From assembly GCA_035654655.1 (NCBI GenBank), contig DASRWI010000034.1:1-64000 (forward strand): 64,000 bases of DNA. The letters run 5' to 3'. This document shows, in pieces, positions 26,434-33,853 of this stretch (position 1 is the stretch's first letter; each line of letters starts with the position of its first letter). Made by a program: the position numbers and the translations under genes. The DNA is from DASRWI01 sp035654655. GTDB taxonomy: Bacteria; Bacteroidota; Ignavibacteria; Ignavibacteriales; Ignavibacteriaceae. The notes beneath the pieces are model-generated. The model was not told the DNA's origin. It was given only the letters and a program-made list of their open reading frames with translations, and made no database searches.

Positions 26434-27045
26434 ATGAACCATAAATATTCTGTTATTGTTTTCGATTTAGGAAACGTGCTTATTCCTTTTACTTATGAAG
26501 GTGCTTATAGAAAATTAAACGAAATTGATGAAGGATTGGGTGATAGATTTAGGGAATATTATAAAAGCGTCTACGAGATGCACCGCAGTTTCGAAAGGGG
26601 AGATATTACAGATGAAACATTTATTGATACTATGCTAACCAATCTTGAACGTAAAGTTGATAAGGAAACCTTCATCAATCTTTATGCAAAAGTATTTACC
26701 GAAAATAAAGAAGTTACAGCATTACTTCCTATATTAAAAGAAAGATATAAACTTGTTCTTCTTTCTAATACTAATTCCATTCATATGGAATATGGCTGGA
26801 GACAATACGATTTCTTGCAGTATTTTGATAAATTGATACTCTCTCACGAAGTAAAAGCAGTCAAACCGGAAGAAAAAATCTACGAAGCTGTGGAAAATTA
26901 CACAAAACTTCCTCCCGAAGAACATATTTTTATAGATGATATTGCAGATTATGTGCAAGGGGCTAAGAAAAGAGGTTGGGATGGCATTCAATTCATCTCA
27001 GCTGAGCAACTTATAACTGATTTTAAGGTCAGAGGCATTTTATAG
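26434..27045 (+). CDS. HAD-IA family phosphatase (YihX-like)
   Basis: The 203-residue protein has HAD motif I VIVFDLGNVLIPF with the nucleophile Asp, motif II LLSNTNSIH, a lysine in EVKAVKPEEKIYE and motif IV FIDDIADYVQGA. The cap insert FERGDITDETFIDTM and the glycine in DLGN are those of the YihX branch, whose E. coli member removes phosphate from glucose-1-phosphate. The true substrate is not determinable. It is divergent from the PhoD gene by about 50 bases. Confidence 0.93.
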   Translation: MNHKYSVIVFDLGNVLIPFTYEGAYRKLNEIDEGLGDRFREYYKSVYEMHRSFERGDITDETFIDTMLTNLERKVDKETFINLYAKVFTENKEVTALLPILKERYKLVLLSNTNSIHMEYGWRQYDFLQYFDKLILSHEVKAVKPEEKIYEAVENYTKLPPEEHIFIDDIADYVQGAKKRGWDGIQFISAEQLITDFKVRGIL

Positions 27046-27132
27046 TACTTTTCTGATAGCTTGACAAAATCTCTATATGTGAAAATATTACTAAACAAAA
27101 TTTTTTATTGATTAATAAAATGGTGTGTTATT

Positions 27133-29181
27133 ATGCGAACTCTTATATTACTTGTTCTATTAACAAGTTTATCTTTAGCACAAGTACCCGAAGGAAAAAA
27201 TTCTAATATGAATAATGAAGATAATTTTAAATATCAGGTTGAGCAATTTGCCGACCTTTCCATTCTACGTTATCAGGTCCCAGGTTTTGAAACATTAACT
27301 CTAAAAGAAAAAGAATTTATTTATTATTTATACGAAGCTTCATTATCCGGAAGAGATATTTTTTATGACCAAAATTATAAATATAACTTAACTATCAGAA
27401 GAACTCTTGAAGCTATTGTTAACAGTTATAACGGTGACAGAAACTCTGATGATTTTAATAAGTTTATGACTTATGTAAAACGTGTTTGGTTCTCAAATGG
27501 AATTCATCATCACTATTCAACAAGAAAATTTCTTCCTGAAATAAGTCAGGATTACTTTAAAACTTTAGTAAAAAATTCTGATGCAAAACTTTTCCCAGTT
27601 GAAAAAGGAAAGAGCGTTGATGATTTAGTAACCAAATTACTTCCGATTATGTTTGACCCTAATGTTGATGCAATCAGAGTTAATCTTGACCCAAATGCTG
27701 ACCTTCTAAAAACTTCTGCCAACAATTACTATGAAGGTGTAACTCAAAAAGAAGTTGAAGATTTTTATAATAAGATGGAAGATAAAAATGATGAAACTCC
27801 TATTTGGTATGGATTAAATTCTAAAGTTGTTAAACAAAATGGAAAAATTGTTGAGAAAGTCTGGAAACTTGGCGGAATGTATTCTCCTGCTATAGAAAAA
27901 ATAATTTATTGGCTGGATAAAGCAGTGAATGTTGCAGGAAGTGATTTACAAAAAAAGACTCTTCAAAAATTGATTGAATATTACAAAACAGGTAACCTTA
28001 ATACCTGGGATGAATACAACATTCTTTGGACAAAAGATACTGAAAGCAAGATAGACCTTGTCCATGGTTTTATTGAAGTATATGGTGACCCTTTAGGACA
28101 TAAGGCATCATATGAAGCAATTGTATCTATTAAAGATAATGATGCAACAAAAAGAATTGATGCTATTAGTAAAAATGCACAATGGTTTGAAGACCATTCA
28201 TCAATAGATGATAAATTCAAAAAGAAAAATGTAGTTGGTATATCCGCTAAGGTTATCAATGTTGTTGTTGAATCGGGAGATGCTTCTCCATCAACTCCGA
28301 TTGGAATAAATCTGCCTAACTCTAACTGGATAAGAAAAGAGCACGGTTCAAAATCAGTTAACCTTGCCAATATAGTTCATTCATATGATATGGCTTCATC
28401 AGAAGGAGTATTAAAAGAATTCTGTTTTTCTGATGAAGAAATAAACCGCTCAAAGCAATATGGTTCACTTGCTGATAATCTTCATACAGATATGCACGAA
28501 GTAATTGGACACGCATCAGGACAAATAAATCCGGGTGTCGGAACTCCAAAACAAACTCTTAAAAATTATGCTTCAACTATAGAAGAAGCCAGAGCAGACT
28601 TGGTGGCATTATTCTTTTTACCAGATAAAAAATTGCAGGAGATTGGTGTTGCTCCATCTATTGATGTAGCTAAAGCTGAATATGAGAAATATATAAGAAA
28701 TGGATTGATGCTTCAATTACAACGCATTAAACCTGGAGACAATATTGAAGAATCTCATATGCGTAACAGAGCTTTAATTTCTAATTGGGTTTATGAAAAA
28801 GGAAAAGCTGATAATGTAATTGAAAAAGTTGTTAAAGATGGTAAAACATATTTTGTTATAAATGATTATGACAAACTTAAAGTAATCTTTGGTGACCTTC
28901 TTAAAGAAATGCAGCGTATAACTTCAGAGGGAGATTATAATGCCGCAATGAATTTAGTAGAGCAGTATGGAGTAAAAGTAGACCCTGAACTGCACAAAGA
29001 AGTTCTACAGAGATATGAAAAATTAAACATTGCTCCATATAAAGGATTTATAAATCCTAAGTTGACTCCTGTTGAACAAAATGGGAAAATTGTTGATGTA
29101 AAGATTGAATATCCTGAAGACTTTACACAGCAGATGTTGGAATACGCAAAGAAGTATTCGTTCCTCCCAAATAATAATTAA
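27133..29181 (+). CDS. Secreted M49 (dipeptidyl-peptidase III) family metallopeptidase
   Basis: This 682-residue protein has a signal peptide (MRTLILLVLLTSLSLAQ). The zinc site is HEVIGH at 455-460, with the glutamate catalytic base at 456, and the third ligand in EEARAD at about 484-489. These are the M49 motifs, with extra GHASGQINPG after the first. Eukaryotic DPP III cleaves dipeptides from oligopeptide N-termini in the cytosol. This homologue is predicted to be exported, so it would process peptides in the periplasm or outside. It has no obvious operon partner. Confidence 0.92.
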   Translation: MRTLILLVLLTSLSLAQVPEGKNSNMNNEDNFKYQVEQFADLSILRYQVPGFETLTLKEKEFIYYLYEASLSGRDIFYDQNYKYNLTIRRTLEAIVNSYNGDRNSDDFNKFMTYVKRVWFSNGIHHHYSTRKFLPEISQDYFKTLVKNSDAKLFPVEKGKSVDDLVTKLLPIMFDPNVDAIRVNLDPNADLLKTSANNYYEGVTQKEVEDFYNKMEDKNDETPIWYGLNSKVVKQNGKIVEKVWKLGGMYSPAIEKIIYWLDKAVNVAGSDLQKKTLQKLIEYYKTGNLNTWDEYNILWTKDTESKIDLVHGFIEVYGDPLGHKASYEAIVSIKDNDATKRIDAISKNAQWFEDHSSIDDKFKKKNVVGISAKVINVVVESGDASPSTPIGINLPNSNWIRKEHGSKSVNLANIVHSYDMASSEGVLKEFCFSDEEINRSKQYGSLADNLHTDMHEVIGHASGQINPGVGTPKQTLKNYASTIEEARADLVALFFLPDKKLQEIGVAPSIDVAKAEYEKYIRNGLMLQLQRIKPGDNIEESHMRNRALISNWVYEKGKADNVIEKVVKDGKTYFVINDYDKLKVIFGDLLKEMQRITSEGDYNAAMNLVEQYGVKVDPELHKEVLQRYEKLNIAPYKGFINPKLTPVEQNGKIVDVKIEYPEDFTQQMLEYAKKYSFLPNNN

Positions 29182-29220
29182 AGTTTCAGTCATACTGAGC
29201 GAAGAGTAAGTATCTCCTGA

Positions 29221-29249
29221 TGAGATTGCTAGGCTTCGCTCGCAATGAC
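29221..29249. repeat. Dispersed inverted-repeat element, copy 4
   Basis: Read on the minus strand it starts GTCATTGCGA and ends GCAATCTCA with core GCGAAGCCTA. It faces copy 5, 12 bases away. Confidence 0.75.
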
Positions 29250-29261
29250 CTCTCTCTTACT

Positions 29262-29325
29262 GTCATTGCGAGGAATGAGTCCTCCCCCATAGAGGTCCCT
29301 TTGGGAGAATGACGTGGCAATCTCA
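29262..29325. repeat. Dispersed inverted-repeat element, copy 5 (with longer core)
   Basis: This copy has the same ends, GTCATTGCGA and GCAATCTCA, but a 45-base core containing CCTCCCCCATAGAGG. It faces copy 4, so the pair could fold into one cruciform or RNA hairpin. Confidence 0.75.
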
Positions 29326-29337
29326 TTTAGAAATTTG

Positions 29338-29359
29338 TTTTTTTTTTTTTTTTTTTTTT
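29338..29359. repeat. Homopolymer of 22 T residues
   Basis: An unbroken T run of 22 bases lies 47 bases before the TTG start of the next gene. Such tracts change length by slippage during replication and can tune promoter spacing. The exact length may be affected by sequencing error. Confidence 0.9.
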
Positions 29360-29395
29360 GAATAATTTAGATGGTAACTTTACCAATGAAATTAT

Positions 29396-29401
29396 AGGAG
29401 G
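29396..29401 (+). promoter_or_regulatory. Strong Shine-Dalgarno supporting a TTG start
   Basis: AGGAGG ends 5 bases before the TTG at 29407. It is one of the strongest ribosome-binding sites in the window and is the main reason for choosing the TTG, as no ATG precedes the signal peptide. Confidence 0.8.
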
Positions 29402-29406
29402 GAAAT

Positions 29407-29943
29407 TTGTTCAGAATAAAAAAGGTATTACTACTTATAATAATATTTACCTTTTCTACTTTTGCATATCAAGAAGAAAACACAAGCGAAAAATTTAATG
29501 TTGAGAATGATGATTCTCTTAAAGAACGTAGTTTTTATACGGGGCTAAACATTGGACTAATTGAATATGCCTCAATCCATATAGGATATCAAATATCTCA
29601 ACGCTATTCGGTTTCCTTAATTGGTGGTGGGTCTATCATTAATGGTGGAATTTTTGCTAATGCTCAAGGTGTTGGAGTAAGGTTTAGTTATCATACCAAA
29701 GGAAAGTATTGGGATTGTTATACGATTAAATATGTACCTTATATTTTTGGTGATTTTTATAATCCTCTTCCTAAACAGTTTTTCTTTGGGAATTATATTG
29801 ATATAACTGTAGGTAAAGAAAACATATATAATAATGGATTTAATATTTATTGGAGTTTAGGTATAAGTTATAATAATGCAAAAACAATGATGCCATTGTT
29901 TTGTCCATTATTTAAGTTCGGTGTAAATTATAATATAATGTGA
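29407..29943 (+). CDS. Small exported protein, probable outer-membrane beta-barrel, unknown function
   Basis: I do not recognise a named family. The 178-residue product starts with TTG behind a strong AGGAGG, then a signal peptide (VLLLIIIFTFSTFAYQ) and alternating aromatic/glycine-rich strands (FYTGLNIGLIEYASIHIGYQIS, shortened here to the pattern) as in small outer-membrane barrels. It ends FKFGVNYNIM, similar to a C-terminal barrel strand. A T22 tract lies just upstream, so expression could be phase variable. The function is unknown. Confidence 0.7.
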   Translation: MFRIKKVLLLIIIFTFSTFAYQEENTSEKFNVENDDSLKERSFYTGLNIGLIEYASIHIGYQISQRYSVSLIGGGSIINGGIFANAQGVGVRFSYHTKGKYWDCYTIKYVPYIFGDFYNPLPKQFFFGNYIDITVGKENIYNNGFNIYWSLGISYNNAKTMMPLFCPLFKFGVNYNIM

Positions 29944-29953
29944 ATAAACAAAA

Positions 29954-29977
29954 AGGCTTTCTAAAATTAGAAAGCCT
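29954..29977 (-). terminator. Rho-independent terminator for fabF (minus strand)
   Basis: A perfect 9-bp stem (AGGCTTTCT with AGAAAGCCT) has a 6-base loop; on the minus strand TTTTGTTT follows. It lies 33 bases after the fabF stop, and the convergent plus-strand gene could also use the hairpin. Confidence 0.82.
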
Positions 29978-30009
29978 CATAAATTTTAACATCGGAATAT
30001 TTGCACTAC

Positions 30010-31266
30010 TTATTTGTACTTCTTAAATACTACTGAAGTATTATGACCGCCAAAACCGAATGCGTTGCTAATTGCAATTTTAACTTCTCTCTTTTGAGGT
30101 TCGTTAAAGGTATAATTTAAATCGCATTCAGGATCAGGATTTTTGAAGTTAATTGTAGGTGTAACAATTCCATTCTGAATAGTTAAGATAGTAGCAATTG
30201 ATTCAACTGCACCTGCTGCTCCTAATAAATGTCCCACCATACTTTTTGTTGAAGATAAATTTATTTTATAAGCGTGGTCGCCTAAAACTTTTTTAACTGC
30301 TTTGGTTTCTGCAATATCTCCAAGCGGAGTAGCAGTTCCGTGCATATTAATATAATCAATTTCTTCTTTTTGAATACCAGCTGTATTGATAGCCATTTCC
30401 ATAGCTAACAAGGCCCCAATTCCTTCAGGATGGGGAGCAGTAATATGATGAGCATCTGCTGATAAACCTGCACCGATAATCTCAGCGTAAATTTTTGCAC
30501 CTCTATTTAATGCATGTTTAAGCTCTTCAAAAATTAAACATCCGCCGCCTTCACCCATAACAAAACCATCTCTGGTTGAATCAAAAGGGCGGCTTGCATT
30601 TTCAGGCGAATCATTTCTGGTTGATAAAGCTTTAGCTGATGAAAATCCGCCAATACTAATTTCATTTATAGCTGCTTCACTTCCACCGGTAACCATTACA
30701 TCAGCCATTCCATTTTTAATTAAAAGAAAGCTGTCAATCATATTATTATTTGAAGTTGCGCAAGCTGAAACAACACAGTAGTTTGGACCTCTAAAACCAT
30801 ATTGCATTGATATATGTCCCGCTGCCATATCGGGAATCAACATGGGAATAAAGAAAGGGGAAACTCTATTTGGTCCCTGAGTATAATTAACAACTGACTG
30901 GTCATAGAAGGTATGAATGCCACCAATACCACTTCCGAAAACTACACCTATTTTTGCTCTTTGCTCGTCAGATAAAGTAGTATGGTCAATACCACTATCC
31001 TTAACAGCCTGACTTGCAGCAGCCATTGCATAATGTGCATAAGGGTCTAATCTTCTTGCAGTTTTTTTATCTATATAATTAGAAACATCAAAACCTTTTA
31101 ACTCGCATGCAAATTTTACTTCGACTTTGGAAGTATCAAAACCTTTAATCTCACCTGCACCACTTTTACATTCAAGCATTGAATTCCAATATTCATCAAC
31201 AGTAAGACCAATAGGTGTAACAGCACCCAACCCGGTAACAACTACGCGTCTATTTTTATCAGCCAT
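30010..31266 (-). CDS. fabF: 3-oxoacyl-[acyl-carrier-protein] synthase II
   Basis: FabF condenses malonyl-ACP with acyl-ACP in fatty-acid elongation. The 418-residue protein has the catalytic triad Cys169 (VSACATS), His309 (NMHGTATPLGD) and His346 (VGHLLGAAGA), and the N-terminal RRVVVTGLGAVTPIG signature. Length and start are those of FabF. No acpP gene is adjacent, which is common when the operon is split, so it is transcribed alone between a terminator and a repeat-rich upstream region. Confidence 0.97.
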   Translation of the reverse strand: MADKNRRVVVTGLGAVTPIGLTVDEYWNSMLECKSGAGEIKGFDTSKVEVKFACELKGFDVSNYIDKKTARRLDPYAHYAMAAASQAVKDSGIDHTTLSDEQRAKIGVVFGSGIGGIHTFYDQSVVNYTQGPNRVSPFFIPMLIPDMAAGHISMQYGFRGPNYCVVSACATSNNNMIDSFLLIKNGMADVMVTGGSEAAINEISIGGFSSAKALSTRNDSPENASRPFDSTRDGFVMGEGGGCLIFEELKHALNRGAKIYAEIIGAGLSADAHHITAPHPEGIGALLAMEMAINTAGIQKEEIDYINMHGTATPLGDIAETKAVKKVLGDHAYKINLSSTKSMVGHLLGAAGAVESIATILTIQNGIVTPTINFKNPDPECDLNYTFNEPQKREVKIAISNAFGFGGHNTSVVFKKYK

Positions 31267-31425
31267 AAAAGAAAGTAATTCCTATATTTTAATTAAATAT
31301 TCAATTTTAATCCTTAAAAATAAAGAAAATTGGGTAAAGTTGTAAGAGGAAATTTTTTGTTTTTGAATCATGATTAAATGATTGTGCAAGGTGATAAGTA
31401 TCAAAAAAAATATTGTAAATATATA

Positions 31426-31470
31426 TGAGATTGCAATTCCAAAGGGACTAACGGCTTTGCTAATAATGAC
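31426..31470. repeat. Dispersed inverted-repeat element, copy 6 (degenerate)
   Basis: On the minus strand it starts GTCATTATTA (GTCATTGCGA in the other copies) and ends GCAATCTCA, with a longer core. It is the most diverged of the six copies. Confidence 0.55.
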
Positions 31471-31656
31471 CACACCTCCAACCGTCATCCAGAGGGAAGT
31501 CCTCCGCCTTGGGCGGTGGATTTAGGGCGACCATAGGGATCTCTGACATAGTGAAGTTAGAATGTTTTGCTTCGGGCTTCTCGGTACATTTTCACCCTTC
31601 GCTATTTGTGTCATTATCTTTTTTAATAAGGGTGCTACTAATACAAAAAGGTTTAG

Positions 31657-31676
31657 CCCACGATTTTAATCGTGGG
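31657..31676. repeat. Hairpin repeat CCCACGATT/AATCGTGGG
   Basis: The 9-bp inverted repeat has a 2-base loop, and a partial copy, GATTTTAATCTTGGG, follows at once. It lies 24 bases past the stop of the convergently placed minus-strand lipoprotein gene, so it could aid termination, but no T run follows on the minus strand. Confidence 0.55.
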
Positions 31677-31699
31677 TGAGATTTTAATCTTGGGTAATT

Positions 31700-33013
31700 T
31701 TATTTTTCCATCAACCCGGATGGTGTTTGAGGTGTGGATAATATTTCTTCAAATAATTTCCATCGTTCGTCATCGTTTCTGCTATGTCCTTCAATATAAT
31801 CTTTAATTACTTTTTTACCGACATTATAATTTATTACATAGCTTCTGTATGTCTCAAGAAATCTTATTCTTTGTTCTGCTTTTTCTTTTTTCATCAGGAT
31901 GTACTTCATCAATAATTCAATGGCTTTATCTTTATTTATTTTTCCGTCCAAATAATCTGCGGAGATTTTGTTTGAAGCAAAACTTAATTCTTCTACTATA
32001 TTAAAAATTCTATAATATAAATCAGCTTTAGAAGAATCCAATCCTGCAAGAGGGAAGAGAATGGATTTTTCATACTTTACTCTTTCAACTTCCGGGAATA
32101 TCATATCAATTCCATAGTTGGCAGAACCTTCTGCAATAAATGATTGAGGACTGAATAATGGATATACAGAAAACTCTTTCCACTTATTTTTATCAACCAT
32201 ATTTGTTTCAAGCAATGAATTATATACGTGATGTCCCGGATATCCTTCGTGTGCAGCGAGGTCAATAATTCTGTCAATCAAAATAGGAAGTGTATTGTTT
32301 ACCTGAATGACACTATAGTTATTTCCTTTGTACCAATTATACGCGGCCCAAGGTTTATCCTGAACATATTCTACTGTGAACTTTTCATTTTCAGGAAGTT
32401 TAATATGCTCTAATGTTCTTTTTCTACATTCCTGAATTGCAGTTTGAAAAACTTTATCAAGCTTATCCTGAGGAACAATAAATTGATTTCTAAATTCATC
32501 TAATCTTTTTTGCAAACTTCCGTTACCGGGAACTAATTTATCTAAAGCATTCAAAGTTGAATCCATCTGCTTGTATGAAGATTCTTCTAAAGTCACATCA
32601 TAAAGATTTTTAGCTTCTTCTTCAAAAGTGAATTGACCTCCCTGAAGTAAATAAATTTCGGAACGTACAGCAAGTGCCTGTTTATATAAAAATCTATAAC
32701 GGAGTTTTTCAAGATTAGTAGCTTTAAAACTTGCTAATCTTTCAAGTTCATTTAGCAATGAATCTGCTTCAATGCTAATATCATTTAACAACGACGAATC
32801 AGCAACAAGTCCCTTTGGCTTATATTCATCAGGACCATAATATGCATCTACATAATTAGGGTTAAACAATCCTGTTTTAAGTACGAGCTTAACATAGGAT
32901 TCCGCTATAGTATTCATTTTAATTTCTAATTCACTTTCTTGTTTTTTGTTTTCATTAGATGAGCAGGAAATTAATAGAAGAGGGAGCAATAAAATAATCA
33001 GGTAATTTTTCAT
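31700..33013 (-). CDS. DUF885 family lipoprotein, putative metallopeptidase
   Basis: The 437-residue precursor has a lipoprotein signal (IILLLPLLLISC with the acylated Cys around 17) and a DUF885 domain. The diagnostic HEGYPGHH motif, with flanking LAA, is a plausible zinc site, and AEGSANYGID follows. Some DUF885 relatives are carboxypeptidase-like, but the family's activity is not settled. It overlaps the upstream small membrane-protein gene by 4 bases, so they are probably coexpressed. Confidence 0.88.
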   Translation of the reverse strand: MKNYLIILLLPLLLISCSSNENKKQESELEIKMNTIAESYVKLVLKTGLFNPNYVDAYYGPDEYKPKGLVADSSLLNDISIEADSLLNELERLASFKATNLEKLRYRFLYKQALAVRSEIYLLQGGQFTFEEEAKNLYDVTLEESSYKQMDSTLNALDKLVPGNGSLQKRLDEFRNQFIVPQDKLDKVFQTAIQECRKRTLEHIKLPENEKFTVEYVQDKPWAAYNWYKGNNYSVIQVNNTLPILIDRIIDLAAHEGYPGHHVYNSLLETNMVDKNKWKEFSVYPLFSPQSFIAEGSANYGIDMIFPEVERVKYEKSILFPLAGLDSSKADLYYRIFNIVEELSFASNKISADYLDGKINKDKAIELLMKYILMKKEKAEQRIRFLETYRSYVINYNVGKKVIKDYIEGHSRNDDERWKLFEEILSTPQTPSGLMEK

Positions 33014-33384
33014 ATATTTTTTTGAAGTTTAATATCTCTTACACTTTTAATTGAAATGAATGCTGCGATTAAATAATTAAGTGAAGCAAAGAATAGAACA
33101 TACGGAAGAATAGTTAATCTTTCCTCTCCCAAATAAGTAAATCCTGTAATGGCTAAGCCTAAGACCGCAGCAAAATTCATAATACTATTTATATAAATAA
33201 TTTTTCTTTCAAGTGATTTTTGGAACAAAGCACATAGTAAAATAAATCCACCCAAAATAAACATTATTATAGATAAATAAATTTCTGAATTTATTATTCC
33301 TAATGCTTTAGTTAATATTACAAAAGCAGCCGTATAATGAGCAAGCTGCTGCAATGTATAATTTTTTATTTTGAACTTGTACAC
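33010..33384 (-). CDS. Small integral membrane protein, unknown function
   Basis: The 124-residue protein has about four hydrophobic segments (HYTAAFVILTKALGII, IYLSIIMFILGGFILL, YINSIMNFAAVLGLAITG, LPYVLFFASLNYLIAAF) and a short charged C-terminus. It overlaps the DUF885 gene by 4 bases and follows another small membrane protein by 2 bases, so the three form an operon. No family is recognised. Confidence 0.8.
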   Translation of the reverse strand: MYKFKIKNYTLQQLAHYTAAFVILTKALGIINSEIYLSIIMFILGGFILLCALFQKSLERKIIYINSIMNFAAVLGLAITGFTYLGEERLTILPYVLFFASLNYLIAAFISIKSVRDIKLQKNI

Positions 33385-33386
33385 TC

Positions 33387-33743
33387 TTAGGCCATTCTAC
33401 GTTTTCTTGCATTAATAAATGACATAATAGCAGCTATTATGAATACTAAACAAATAGCAAACATTATTAACTGAACAATAACTGCATTGCTCATCTCACC
33501 TGAGAAAGCTTTGGGTAATGCTCTTACTCCTGCACCAATAAGTCCTAAAAGCATAAGAACTGCAGCTCCATGCATTGCATGTTTAATGTACTGTTCTTTA
33601 AGTCCTACAATTCCAAGAATTAATAATGGAAAACCAATAAACGCAGGAATTAATGCTGTTATACTTCTGCTATCAAGTCCAAAATAACCAATTAAACCTA
33701 AAACAATAAGTAACATTCCTGAAATAATTGAAAATAATGCCAT
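33387..33743 (-). CDS. Small integral membrane protein, unknown function
   Basis: The 118-residue protein has about four hydrophobic segments (LFSIISGMLLIVLGLIGYFG, ITALIPAFIGFPLLILGIVG, AAVLMLLGLIGAGV, VIVQLIMFAICLVFIIAAIM) and ends NARKRRMA. It starts the three-gene membrane/lipoprotein operon. Its topology resembles small DUF-type membrane proteins, but I do not recognise a specific family. Confidence 0.8.
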   Translation of the reverse strand: MALFSIISGMLLIVLGLIGYFGLDSRSITALIPAFIGFPLLILGIVGLKEQYIKHAMHGAAVLMLLGLIGAGVRALPKAFSGEMSNAVIVQLIMFAICLVFIIAAIMSFINARKRRMA

Positions 33744-33832
33744 AATACACTTCTTTATTTTTAATAATATTTATTTTGTTTTAAAGGTATAAAAAGAAGA
33801 TTTAAAACAAAATTACATAATCGAGTAAGAAA

Positions 33833-33849
33833 AGGGATGTTATATCCCT
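33833..33849 (-). terminator. Possible weak terminator for the GH13 amylase gene
   Basis: AGGGAT pairs with ATCCCT around a 5-base loop; on the minus strand CCCTTTTCTTAC follows. It lies 5 bases past the stop codon. The T run is short, so the call is tentative. Confidence 0.45.
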
Positions 33850-33853
33850 CTAC

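Larger units (their letters stand above)
29182..29406. other. Intergenic region with two repeat elements and a T22 tract
   Basis: The gap holds two oppositely oriented copies of the dispersed inverted repeat and then a homopolymer of 22 T residues, followed by the leader of the small outer-membrane-like gene. No gene is seen. Confidence 0.8.
31267..31699. other. Repeat-rich intergenic region upstream of fabF, no gene seen
   Basis: The 433-base gap holds the fabF promoter region, a degenerate dispersed repeat (31426-31470), further decayed repeat text (about 31483-31600) and a perfect 9-bp hairpin at 31657-31676. No coding or RNA gene was recognised. Confidence 0.7.
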
